From NCBI GenBank assembly GCA_013407085.1, contig JACCGJ010018394.1, positions 38,263-102,262 of the forward strand: 64,000 bases of DNA, read 5' to 3'. A program made the translations under genes and the position numbers. Source of the stretch: Atriophallophorus winterbourni. Taxonomy: Eukaryota > Platyhelminthes > Trematoda > Plagiorchiida > Microphallidae. Position 1 is the stretch's first letter. Each line of letters opens with the position of its first letter. This document shows, piece by piece, positions 22,056-31,639 of the stretch. The notes below the pieces were generated by a model, which worked only from the letters and a program-made list of their open reading frames with translations, was not told the origin of the DNA and made no database searches.

Positions 22056-22074
22056 TGTAAATGTATGCAAATGA

Positions 22075-22730
22075 GCATTTTTGTAGGTTTTCTTTTGAAT
22101 GCTGCCGATCACTGTCAATGAAACATCCACATTCAACAAATAAATTGGAGATTGATAGAGGAGTGCAGGACCAATTTTTATGAATGGAAATAGTTCGCAT
22201 GGAAACAGGACCAGATAGAATTATCATCATCATACATTAAATAATATGCAATTCATTGAAGCCGGTTAAACGACCTTAAGTTGTTAAGGCGCAAGAGGAA
22301 CCAGTTGGCATCAGCTCGTGAATAATTCTAATCAGATTGCTTAAGGAGGCAGACACATTTGAGATGTAATTTGTTATAATTTGATTCGCTAATAAGTAGT
22401 CCCACTCTGTGTGAATCTGTGTCGTTCGCTTACTAATTATTTGACTAATTGGCGCTTCCTTGTCTCGAATGAAACGGAGCGGATTAACTGTTCACTTATT
22501 GTCCTCGGGTTTTGAATCAAAACAAAAGAAACAGCGTCACAAGAGACCATGATTGACGTGATCAACGTTCGATCAAATCTTCTGGAAGTGAAGGTGAGAA
22601 AATAAATAGACATTTGGAGTGCAAACCTCTTTTGGCCTAGGTTGAACAGGTTTAACCTCCGTATTTTGTTTACTTTGCGTTTAATAAGTTTTCAAATTTA
22701 AAAACAATATTTAGTGTAAAACAGCCATAC
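22075..22730. other. Intron, no feature seen
   Basis: Intronic sequence of the minus-strand hemopexin gene with no recognised element. Confidence 0.4.
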
Positions 22731-22849
22731 CTGTTTGTGGAACACAAAGTATTCGCGGTTACGTATTTTGACTATTGCATCGATTGGTACGTCACAGCTG
22801 TCTTTTGGCTCTTTGTCTCTTGGACTTGTTGGTGTGGTTACGCTTGGTT
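22731..22849 (-). CDS. First hemopexin blade exon of the probable metalloproteinase
   Basis: 119 nt between an acceptor (CCATTACAG/AACC) and a donor (CAAACAG/GTATGG). It encodes a Thr/Pro linker (PSVTTPTSPRDKEPKD) followed by SCDVPIDAIVKIRNREYFVF. The Cys before a DAI...YF strand is the normal start of an MMP hemopexin propeller. It ends in phase 0 and joins the 20320 exon. Confidence 0.82.
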
Positions 22850-23334
22850 CTGTAATGGACAACAAAATTTCCACCCGTAATTAATACTTGTTATCGAAGA
22901 TTATTTTAAATAGAGGCTTGACCGCAGTTAGCCCAATAATGTAATGCTTCTAGAAATTGAATGTTTTCCCATTTTATTCAATAGTGGTTCATCTAAATTG
23001 TTCTTTAATACGAGAAATGTAATCGCCTCGAAATGTGATCTGCTAATTTCCCACTAAACATTAATGAAATCGTCTGAGTGTCAATCGAACATATGTGTTA
23101 ACTGTGTGCTACACTGGATAAAATTCTTTACAGCTCGTATGAGTTCAGTGAATTGTGAAATTTACACTAATTGAAATGTGCGTTTCAGGTTCAAAAACAA
23201 TTAAACGAATCAAAGTAAAGTGTTGCTCACATTCCCATCCCTTACGCTCCACAAACGAATCCCTTAACTTTGTTTCTTGAATGCCACTGTGACCACTTGG
23301 CATACTGACGCACTCAGTGCACATGGATAGGGAA

Positions 23335-23690
23335 CTAATGTGACAACTCATCCAAAAATACAGGCAAAATGATGCAGCCATTTGCACTCTGCGGTGGTTG
23401 CTTTACAAATAAGTAGACGAGTGGATGATCCTCTGTCTCCACGTTCACTGTAATCCAGCAGATGAGATCACTTTTTGTAAGTAATCTCAGAGGAAACACG
23501 ATCAATCGGTGGAGAGATTGTTTCACATACCGCTCGATGCGCTTATAACTGACCGATATATTATTGTGCTCATGAACAAACATTTTCTCACCACAAACGG
23601 TTTCTCGTTGATTGCGTTCATCCGGTGAAGATATTATGATTAGGTTTAGTGAACCTTTAAAAAGCGGTGAAGTGGTAAACATAGTTATAT
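23335..23690 (-). repeat. Longest copy of the coding-like repeat (115 codons open)
   Basis: Open for about 115 codons, including GSLNLIIISSPDERN, RETVCG, an RIERYVKQSLHRL helix and LICWITVNVETEDHPLVYLF. Related, broken copies lie at 20.7-21.0 kb and 0.1-0.24 kb. It sits in the intron of the hemopexin gene on the same strand. The product is not recognised; it could be a transposon fragment or a real exon of an unknown family. Confidence 0.35.
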
Positions 23691-24268
23691 TCTAATTTTA
23701 CTCTGGAATACGGAGTTTACAAAAACCACGGTTTTCAAATACAGAAACACAACGTGATTTATTTAATGCTCACTGATCCAAATATCGCAGCAACTTTGTT
23801 TACCGCTTTACCGCTGTTTCAAGGCTCACTAAATCAAATCTAAATGTTTCCATTTAAAAAACAATCCATTTTAAAAACAATCTGCGGATTGTATATGCGG
23901 GGACGTAAGCACCACATTACATCATTTCACTAATTTACCAATCCCATGGCACAGAATTTAACAAATATTTAACAAAACTATATATAAAATTTTGTTTGTT
24001 TAGTCGTGTGCTTTTATCTAAATAACTACTCTGTTTTCTATTAATGACAGATGTTTTTACTCTCAATATTCTGGTTACAGTGGTCTAACAATTTGATTGA
24101 AATCAACCGATGCTAGTCACACGAAATCAAAGGTTTGCACAACAATTTCCCGTTGTTGTTGTTAATTGTAACAGTGATAATTAATTCACCCATTCAGCGT
24201 TCTTCTTAAAAATATACTTAAAGTCAATGAAAGAAAGAAAATGAGAAATTTCAATAAATAAATCCCAC

Positions 24269-24331
24269 CTCTTCTCCGAGGGTAAGTGATTCTAGGACGA
24301 ATTGTAGTCGTGGTTATTGTGGTAGGATTCT
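24269..24331 (-). CDS. Thr-rich hinge exon of the probable metalloproteinase
   Basis: 63 nt between an acceptor (TTTATTTCAG/AG) and a donor (AGAAGAG/GTGGGA). It encodes ENPTTITTTTIRPRITYPRR plus a split Glu codon completed by the 22849 exon. Thr/Pro-rich hinges lie between the catalytic and hemopexin domains in MMPs. The phase fits; the short length makes the call moderate. Confidence 0.55.
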
Positions 24332-24803
24332 CTGAAATAAACCTTTTAAACGAACTAACTTTTAAAGAACAATAAATCTTGAAGTAATTGTTAAAACATA
24401 AGCAGAACCAAAATTTGAGTAAATAATCCACTTAATGAATCTAAGGAAACTGAGTAAGTCAACGGAATAGACTACATCTCATTCAAACAGTCAGCTGCTG
24501 TGCGGTCGCATTTTTTGCTTTGACACTTCTGGTTATATCTTCGTCGAATCTGCTCGCATTTATCCCATTCCGAGAACACTGTGTAACATTCGATCATATC
24601 TATCGGAATTTATTCGTTTTGCTCTTGTTAACAGATTCACAGCAAAGTTGCCATATCGGCGTAAATATATCAGTTAGATTTCGCGAAAACGTTTTCTACT
24701 CGCTTACTAGTCTATGGTTTTTGCTATCATTGCAAAGATCGCGTTGAGTTACGCATTTTGATACCTGTTTCTGTATTCTACCTTGTGTGGTTAACGAGTT
24801 ATA

Positions 24804-25607
24804 GTGGATTATTTGCAAAATGACGAAATCACGAGCTCCGAAGCATCCACACCGACCTGTCGACCGAATTTCCCACCACTCAGCTTAACAACCCACTTCA
24901 GGCTGCTAACATGTTTGACCGCATCACGACATCCAACATACCGACAAAAATCGATCGATAAAGCTGCGACAGCGACGTGGAACCAAATTGACCTCACTGC
25001 GAATCCAACAATGGTCACGGCCGGCCCAGATGATAAGACGAATCTCGACACGCAAAATTGTCCCGATGTCACGTGCAAATCATGTGAACAACACGTGAAT
25101 CCCATGGCCAGTAAAGTCATGACGTGTTTTCTGTGTATGGGTAAAATCCATAGTAAATGTGACCGCACTCTAGCCCCTGATTCGATAGCTTTAGTAAATA
25201 ATGAAAAGGTTCCAGGCGCTTCCTATGTCTGTGTTCGTTGCAGAGCTAAATGCTTGCACGATGCAGATACTTTTGAAGCCAAATTAGAAAATAGAATGGC
25301 CAGTTTCGAGTTGAGCCTTCGACGTGTGGAGGAAATATTGGTAAATCATTTGAGTACGCAAGTGATCACTGATGTAAACCATCATATCGATACACCGATT
25401 CCAAAACCACGACTGAAGGAATCTGAGACTAATGCTACTGGTGTGCCAAAAAAGATAAAAAGCAAGGTTAATCCCGTTTTGGTATCAGCTAAAACGACCA
25501 CGGAAGATGGAAATTCGTACAGAGATATATTGTTAAGGTCGACCTCAGCCTTACACTCTAAACTGCTGTACCTGACACACAAATGTTTTAAATTCGAAAA
25601 AATCTGA
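24804..25607 (+). CDS. LINE E ORF1a: PHD-finger protein (267 aa)
   Basis: A long Ser/Thr-rich N-terminus precedes a Cys4-His-Cys3 finger at residues about 90-147 (CKSCEQH, CFLC, KIHSKC, SYVCVRC). A helical stretch follows (LENRMASFELSLRRVEE). The first Cys of the last pair region reads Ser (ASYVC), so zinc binding may be weakened. The N-terminal extension beyond A-C starts may simply be an open leader. Confidence 0.65.
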   Translation: MDYLQNDEITSSEASTPTCRPNFPPLSLTTHFRLLTCLTASRHPTYRQKSIDKAATATWNQIDLTANPTMVTAGPDDKTNLDTQNCPDVTCKSCEQHVNPMASKVMTCFLCMGKIHSKCDRTLAPDSIALVNNEKVPGASYVCVRCRAKCLHDADTFEAKLENRMASFELSLRRVEEILVNHLSTQVITDVNHHIDTPIPKPRLKESETNATGVPKKIKSKVNPVLVSAKTTTEDGNSYRDILLRSTSALHSKLLYLTHKCFKFEKI

Positions 25608-25614
25608 CATTCTG

Positions 25615-26110
25615 GTTCGCAAGAAGAACTCTCCATACGCGGTGAGTGTGATATCTACGAACGTTAGCGAGTCCAAATAAAGCCTGTTTGATAGCAAACA
25701 AAAACACGACGTCGAGAAATGTTCTCCACTTTGCCACCTAATGCAAATTGAACATGTAATTGCAGATAAAGTGACTCGTTTAACTCGCCACTCAACTTCA
25801 GCTCATATTGGTCAACCTTGCTGACTCAAGGTAACACTGAAATGCGAGGCTGATATCGAGAACGTACTGCTGAATGCGTACCTACTCAAGACAGATCCCG
25901 ACGCAAACTGCTGTATATATCCCGATGTACGATGGTGGGAATGGAAGGGTAGATTGAACGCTAGGAAAAAATCGGTATCACAAAGTATAGTTCTACCGGA
26001 AAATACTTCTCTGGCATCGATTCAGGAAACCGTAGAGCATGACGTCAAGCAAAGGTGCTACATTGCGCGTTCTCTTAATATTTTGAATGCCATTGTTTTG
26101 GGCAATTTTT
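25615..26110 (+). pseudogene. LINE E ORF1b remnant
   Basis: Broken frames retain HDVEKCSPLC, VTRLTRHSTSAHIGQP, ADIENVLLNAYLLKTD, WWEWKGRL, QSIVLPEN and HDVKQRCYIARS, all in the order of A ORF1b. Confidence 0.7.
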
Positions 26111-26115
26111 CACGT

Positions 26116-26527
26116 TCGTTTTTCTGAAGATAAGGTTCTTGACCAGCGCTACGGCCGAAATAGTAAGGTCAAATCATCATCAGTCAAATCGTTTTGAAAA
26201 AGGTCTAATTAACAAATTAATGTGTGAACACCATGGGCGTTAGCAACAGACTCGGGGAGCTCATTCAAATGAATGCATATTCAGAGTCAAATTATCGGTG
26301 TTTAATGAAGCTGCATTTGTACGTGTGCCGCGTAATTATTCATTGGTTTGAAGCATCTATGATTTTGTAGATGAGACGCATATCACACGGACTAAGGTTT
26401 GAATTTGTAGGTCATTATTGGATAAGGCCGGCACGACCAAGCTGTTCATTCGCATATTCCCGCTCACGCGGTATAATCGAAATATATGCACATGGAATTA
26501 AAAAAAATCAGATTAGGTAGTCTCAAC
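26116..26527. other. No gene seen
   Basis: Unassigned AT-rich sequence. Confidence 0.4.
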
Positions 26528-26744
26528 CAGACAATAAAGAATGTCACTTTTTTTGGAGCGAAGCGAAGTGCGAAGTGAATTTTCGAAGTGCCCTAACTGC
26601 CCTTCGCAATTGCGAATAGTATCAAAGCGAATATCCGAAGTGCACTTCGCAATGGCGAAGCGAAGCGAATATTCAACAATATTCGCTTCGCTTCGCAAAT
26701 TCGTTTCGCTTTAAATCCCAAAGCGAAGTATTCGTTATTGTCTG
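26528..26744. mobile_element. MITE-like element, copy 1
   Basis: About 217 bp with terminal inverted repeats (CAGACAATAA at one end, TTATTGTCTG at the other). The internal part is itself palindrome-rich, alternating GCGAAGCGAAG with CTTCGCTTCGC. No transposase gene is present. Confidence 0.75.
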
Positions 26745-26934
26745 ATATGTATGCATGTATGTATGTACGTATGTACGTCTGTATGTCTGTATGTATGTAT
26801 GTATGTATGTATGTCTGTATGTAGGCCTGTATGTTTGTATGTATGTATGTGTATGTATGTATGTATGTATGTATGTATGTATGCATATATATATGCCTGT
26901 ATTTATGTATGTATGTATGTATGTGTGTATGTAT
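26745..26934. repeat. TATG/TGTA microsatellite between two MITE-like copies
   Basis: Impure (GTAT)n with several G/C interruptions, placed exactly between the two copies of the element. Confidence 0.95.
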
Positions 26935-27159
26935 CAGACAATAACGAATGTCACTTTTTTGGAGCGAAGCGAAGTGCGAAGCGAATTTTCGAAGTGCATT
27001 AACTGCCCTTCGAATAGTATGGTGAATACTATCAAAGCGAATATCCGAAGTGCACTTCGCAATGGCAAAGCGAAGCGAAGCGATTATTCAACAATATTCG
27101 CTCCGCTTCGCAAATTCGCTTCGCCTTAAATCCCAAAGCGAAGTATTCGTTATTATCTG
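26935..27159. mobile_element. MITE-like element, copy 2
   Basis: Direct repeat of copy 1 with the same termini (CAGACAATAACGAATG, ATTCGTTATTATCTG) and a small internal insertion (GGTGAATACTATC region). Confidence 0.75.
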
Positions 27160-27749
27160 GATGCGATCGTCTTTGAAAATATATTACGCTTCGGATGAAA
27201 CATAAACTTAGTAAGTTTCTAAGCCAACTAATGAATGTCAAGTCATTTGTTGTCATTCGTCAGCAATACCCCGAGCCACCTGATGGACGCATAATTTTGT
27301 GCTCAGAAACTTTTGAAAATTACTCGTAACTCGGTGATTCTATCTGGATCATTCTTACACTATTCGATTTCGCTTGAAGAGATCTATTGGACTCAATCAT
27401 TTTTAGTGCTCTATGATCAATATTTCGGGTGTTCCTTTTCCACATCACCGTGAAAATTTTGTTCGCGTGCAAAATTTGCTCTCACTGTTTTGACTTGCTC
27501 GGGGCGGCTAGCATTCGAAGATCTGCCGAATTCAGCAAGCCGTGTTTCCTTTGTGTGATATAAAATCTACAGGCACTACGAGTTTTTTACTCGAAAATTT
27601 ACATCCAATAGATTGCGATACGTTCCCACGCGAACCTCGCAAATTTCAGCTCTCTAAAGTAAATCGATCGATACGCGCTTAGATGTTTTCGTGGAAGCTA
27701 TCTAAACCCGCATTCAACGATCAGACGACCTTGACATCATCTTCTATCT

Positions 27750-29107
27750 GATGTCAGGACCTAAGAAAACAACGCTTGATTTGTGTAAAATTTTCAAAAA
27801 GAGAATAAGTGTGAAATCGAAAGTAGTCATTTGTTATATGTAATCTAAAATTATACACACTAATTGCGATAGAGTTTTGACTAAATTGGCTGGTGTCTGT
27901 TATGCTTGCAACGTCTATAGAACAAAGCCGTTAAACGGCGCCGAGACCAATGTATCACAAACAGGAAACCTAGAATATCGAATCAAATAATTAAAAAAAA
28001 CTGTTCTCAAAAATTTGAGTAAGCATTTAAGTTGATAGTAAATGCTCACAATAACACACTAAAAAGTGAAACCAACCTAAATCAAATGCTAAATCCCGTT
28101 GTTAAGCAAGAATTTGCGGGAGGCTGAACACCTGAGTAAGGCATACGCTAGCAAAGACCCAGATGTTTGTCAGACTAAATAGTCGAAGGGGCGTCTACTG
28201 ATTGTCCATCAGCAGAATTAGTCTAACTCCAAAAATAATATTGAACTAAAAACTAATTTGGAAGATCTCAGTGTAATCTGCACCCATGTGCCGGAGAGAT
28301 TCGGGACATTTATCTCAAGTAGACGAACTCGCGACATTGAACAATAGCACCAGCTGTTTTCAATGATGGGTATGAGTTAGATACTGCCTGATTCAATAAC
28401 CCGCCTAAGTCGGCACCACACTTCTCATCTTGGCGAACCGCGTTTAATGAGGACAACTCGTTAAATCCAAAATTAGATGGAAGACGTTCTTATAAACTCT
28501 TACTTGCTCCGTTCATGTTCACAAACTAAACCTTGCATACATGCTGATATTCCGTGGTGGGAGAGAAAAGGTATTTTAAACAATTCGTAAAATCTGGCCA
28601 ACGCAGTGTCGTTATTCTTGGTGTTCCCGAACACACAAACACTACTTCGGGAAATGAAATAAAGCACCACGATTACAAATAGTGGCTCTACGTTGCCAAC
28701 AGCATCGGAGCTCACCAGTCAGTCGTGGTTGACACGTTCAGAATATCTTGATCACCAAACTATAATTTTGATGCCTATATACAAACTCACAATGACTGGT
28801 AAACTAACTAGCAGAAATGAAGGATCTCTGTGATCAGCATTCACTCGACGCCATAGCAATAACTGAGACTCTGTTCTAAAATTACGAGAGCGATCGCGAT
28901 TTCTATATTCCAAATAATACCCTGTTTCGGAGAGCGTGCTGAAGAACAGTTGTTAAAGGTGCTGTTCACCATCAAGAACGTTTATACAGTACGGTAGTTA
29001 CAGAAACTAAACTGGATCTGCAAGAAAGTACATGGTTTATATAACAGGATAAATCATCACTAAACTACAAATTTCGCGAACCGTTCGATTACATCAGCTT
29101 TTATAAT
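27750..29107 (+). pseudogene. LINE F ORF1 and endonuclease remnant
   Basis: Contains broken versions of the PHD finger (about 27780-27920), ORF1b blocks (CTHVPERFGT, RLSRH, DIPWWERK, VFPNTQT) and the endonuclease start (MKDLCDQHSLDAIAITETLF). It ends in FREPFDYISFYN exactly where the array begins. Many stops. Confidence 0.7.
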
Positions 29108-29306
29108 GATATTCTCTACGAACTATCACGGTGTTGTAATAACCCATGCGGCAAAACGCCGTTCGATCATTTTGGGCTCAGTTTAGTCCCTTCAGCAACT
29201 TATAAAAGTATAATATAAAAAGTATAATATAAAAGTAGACCAGAACTTTGATTCGCATTGCGCCATCCGTCTACACAAATACTAGTTCGAAACGCGAAGA
29301 GTCCAG

Positions 29307-29363
29307 CGGATACGCATAGCTGATGAGAGGCAAAAACCTCGAAACCGGTCCTGTGCTTCCGGT
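29307..29363 (+). ncRNA. Hammerhead ribozyme, array monomer 1
   Basis: Type I fold. Stem I has an inner helix GCAUAG/CUGUGC and an outer helix CGG/CCG across an internal loop (AUAC/UU). The core is CUGAUGA, stem II is GAGG/CCUC with loop CAAAAA, then GAAA, stem III is the palindrome ACCGGU, and the cleavage triplet is GUC. All conserved core bases are present. Confidence 0.88.
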
Positions 29364-29564
29364 GAGATTTTAGCGTTTCGGAATGGTATTCTACTTCGAA
29401 CTATCCTGGGGTTGTAATAACCCTCGCGGCAATACGCCGTTCAATCAGTTGGGGCTTAGTTTAGTCCCTTCAGCTACTTATAAAAGTAGCGAGTAGACGA
29501 GAACTTGGAATCGTATTGCGCCATCCGTCTACACAAATACTAGTTCGAAACGCGGAGAGTCCAG

Positions 29565-29621
29565 CGGATACGCATAGCTGATGAGAGGCAAAAACCTCGA
29601 AACCGGTCCTGTGCTTCCGGT
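29565..29621 (+). ncRNA. Hammerhead ribozyme, array monomer 2
   Basis: Identical core, stems and cleavage triplet to monomer 1. Confidence 0.88.
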
Positions 29622-29822
29622 GAGATTTTAGCGTTTCGGAATGGTATTCTACTTCGAACTATCCTGGGGTTGTAATAACCCTCGCGGCAATACGCCGTTC
29701 AATCAGTTGGGGCTTAGTTTAGTCCCTTCAGCTACTTATAAAAGTAGCGAGTAGACGAGAACTTCGATTCGCATTGCGCCATCCGTCTACACAAATACTA
29801 GTTCGAAACGCGGAGAGTCCAG

Positions 29823-29879
29823 CGGATACGCATAGCTGATGAGAGGCAAAAACCTCGAAACCGGTCCTGTGCTTCCGGT
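29823..29879 (+). ncRNA. Hammerhead ribozyme, array monomer 3
   Basis: Identical core, stems and cleavage triplet to monomer 1. Confidence 0.88.
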
Positions 29880-30079
29880 GAGATTTTAGCGTTTCGGAAT
29901 GGTATTCTACTTCGAACTATCCTGGGGTTGTAATAACCCTCGCGGCAATACGCCGTTCGATCAGTTGGGGCTTAGTTTAGTCCCTTCAGCTACTTATAAA
30001 AGTAGCGAGTAGACGAGAACTTCGATTCGATTGCGCCATCCGTCTACACAAATACTAGTTCGAAACGCGGAGAGTCCAG

Positions 30080-30136
30080 CGGATACGCATAGCTGATGAG
30101 AGGCAAAAACCTCGAAACCGGTCCTGTGCTTCCGGT
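30080..30136 (+). ncRNA. Hammerhead ribozyme, array monomer 4
   Basis: Identical core, stems and cleavage triplet to monomer 1. Confidence 0.88.
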
Positions 30137-30337
30137 GAGATTTTAGCGTTTCGGAATGGTATTCTACTTCGAACTATCCTGGGGTTGTAATAACCCTCGC
30201 GGCAATACGCCGTTCGATCAGTTTGGGCTTAGTTTAGTCCCTTCAGCTACTTATAAAAGTAGCGAGTAGACGAGAACTTCGATTCGAATTGCGCCATCCG
30301 TCTACACAAATACTAGTTCGAAACGCGGAGAGTGGAG

Positions 30338-30394
30338 CGGATACGCATAGCTGATGAGAGGCAAAAACCTCGAAACCGGTCCTGTGCTTCCGGT
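30338..30394 (+). ncRNA. Hammerhead ribozyme, array monomer 5
   Basis: Core and stems intact; differs only outside the fold (GGAGCGG upstream, TTGATTTT downstream). Confidence 0.87.
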
Positions 30395-30535
30395 TGATTT
30401 TAGCGTTTCGGAATGGTATTCTACTTCGAAATATCCTGGGGTTGTAATAACCCTCGCGCCGTTCGATCAGTTGGGGCTTAGTTTAGTCCCTTCAGCTATT
30501 TATAAAGTAGCGAGTAGACGAGAACTTCGATTAGC

Positions 30536-31061
30536 ATCATGTTTTCGAATATAACCGACAACGAACTTTCACATAGACATTTATTCTAGACGTAGTCTTA
30601 ATCTCTGAAGCCACGGCCGTTGAAGATGTTCAATATCACCCTCAGTTGCGTCATGGTCTCCGTGGCTCAAGAGGGATGAGGAATTTATGCAGCGAATCTA
30701 TCACCACTCAACAAAACTAGTTCTCAGCATCCGAAACAAACTAAATCTGTTCGATTTTCCCTATCAACGAATCAGAGGAGACCTTATCTTACTTTACAAA
30801 ACATTCCATACCCCGAACCATCCCTTACAGGATTTATTCACGCGAAGGGATACGAGGAATTATAGGACACATGATTATGTGCTCGTCGTACCACATTCCC
30901 GCCTGAACTGTAGAAGGTATTTTTACTCTGTCCGTGTCTGTTTTACTTGGAAACGTTTACCTTCAACCGTTGCTCACGCCACTAGCTTGCATGACTTTAA
31001 AAGGAAATTAGACGAAATTTTATTGCATTATTCGTTTCCAGAACACTTATATGCTGTTTAA
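30536..31061 (+). pseudogene. LINE F endonuclease remainder joined to RT C-terminus
   Basis: Starts with the codons continuing PLYN (HVFEYN...), then EATAVEDVQYHPQLRHG. Near 30655 it jumps by internal deletion to the C-terminal domain (MQRIYHHSTKLVLSIRNKL, PHSRLNCRRYFYSVRVCFTW, LHDFKRKLDE). The whole RT palm is missing. Confidence 0.8.
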
Positions 31062-31175
31062 TATATGTTCTTATATTGTATATACACTCAAATTTCAATT
31101 TTTACCATCCTATGGTTGATGTTGAGCTTGTTGCTTTCTAGACCATTAAAAACCTTGAATTAACTTGAATTACCT

Positions 31176-31496
31176 TGAATCAGTCTAGTTGTGTTTGATT
31201 GAATAAATTCAAAAATGGCGTATAGAGCAACAATGTTCAAAGCCTATTAGATTTAGACAAACCCGTACATTTCCTGATGCGTAAGTGATGAAAGTGATTT
31301 CGTAAAATGAATCATTCGATCTTAGATCTCGAATATTTTGATCATAAATATGTGTGGTTTCTATATTGGGTCCGTTTGCAACGCACTTTTTGTTTAACGC
31401 GATCGTGAAACCATACGCCGAAGCCAAAAATCAGCTCGTACACTGTCAGATGAACAAAATGTCGATTATAGCAATATATATATATATATATATATT
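31176..31496. other. Spacer between two tail-to-tail LINEs, with an AT run
   Basis: No gene. It ends in a short (AT)n run (31473-31494), immediately next to the 3' end of LINE C. Confidence 0.5.
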
Positions 31497-31639
31497 CAAG
31501 ATTCAAGAATGTATGGTCACAAAAAGCACATAGCTTCACAATTACCATATCATAGTAAATATGCGTTCAATAAGAGGTATAAAAAACAATTATACGATGT
31601 CACTGGAGTCGAGTGATATGCTTACCCTGAGTCAATACA

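Larger units (their letters stand above)
21861..22074. repeat. Fold-back element: two inverted hammerhead repeats
   Basis: Arms of about 100 bp (21861-21963 and 21974-22074) are inverted copies separated by about 10 bp. Each arm carries a hammerhead-like motif. Single copies of the same sequence occur at 19.6, 42.1 and 43.9 kb. Confidence 0.85.
24497..26115 (+). mobile_element. LINE E: 5' fragment of a CR1-like element
   Basis: Begins at the family terminus (GTGCGGTCGCAT). It then has a leader, a PHD ORF1a (24804-25607) and a decayed ORF1b that stops near 26115. No ORF2 follows, so the copy is 3'-truncated. Confidence 0.75.
29108..30535 (+). repeat. Tandem array of about 258-bp hammerhead (retrozyme-like) monomers, about 5.5 copies
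   Basis: Monomers repeat at 257-258 bp. The first is partial and has an extra AT-rich insertion (29205-29235). Each complete unit carries a hammerhead ribozyme (see separate entries). Orientation is opposite to the array at 59.8-64.0 kb. The flanks are the two halves of one LINE endonuclease codon run, so the array is an insertion. Confidence 0.95.
27281..31175 (+). mobile_element. LINE F: decayed CR1-like element split by a ribozyme array
   Basis: The 5' terminus GGACGCATAATTTTGTGCTC and leader match those of A. Remnants of ORF1a (about 27750-28200), ORF1b (about 28260-28760) and the endonuclease (about 28790-29107 and 30536-30655) follow in order, and then the RT C-terminus. The 1.43 kb array at 29108-30535 interrupts the endonuclease. 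The 3' end carries an ACCTTGAATTAACTTGAATT-type repeat tail near 31145-31175. Confidence 0.8.

Noticed and set aside
29341..29372. Alternative stem III using CCGG with the downstream CCGG (loop of 10 nt)
   Set aside because: It would put G at the cleavage position and leave stem I unpaired. The palindromic ACCGGU reading gives a GUC triplet and a six-pair stem I plus an outer helix.
29108..30535. CRISPR array
   Set aside because: Units are about 258 bp with no short repeat/unique spacer alternation, and the context is eukaryotic.
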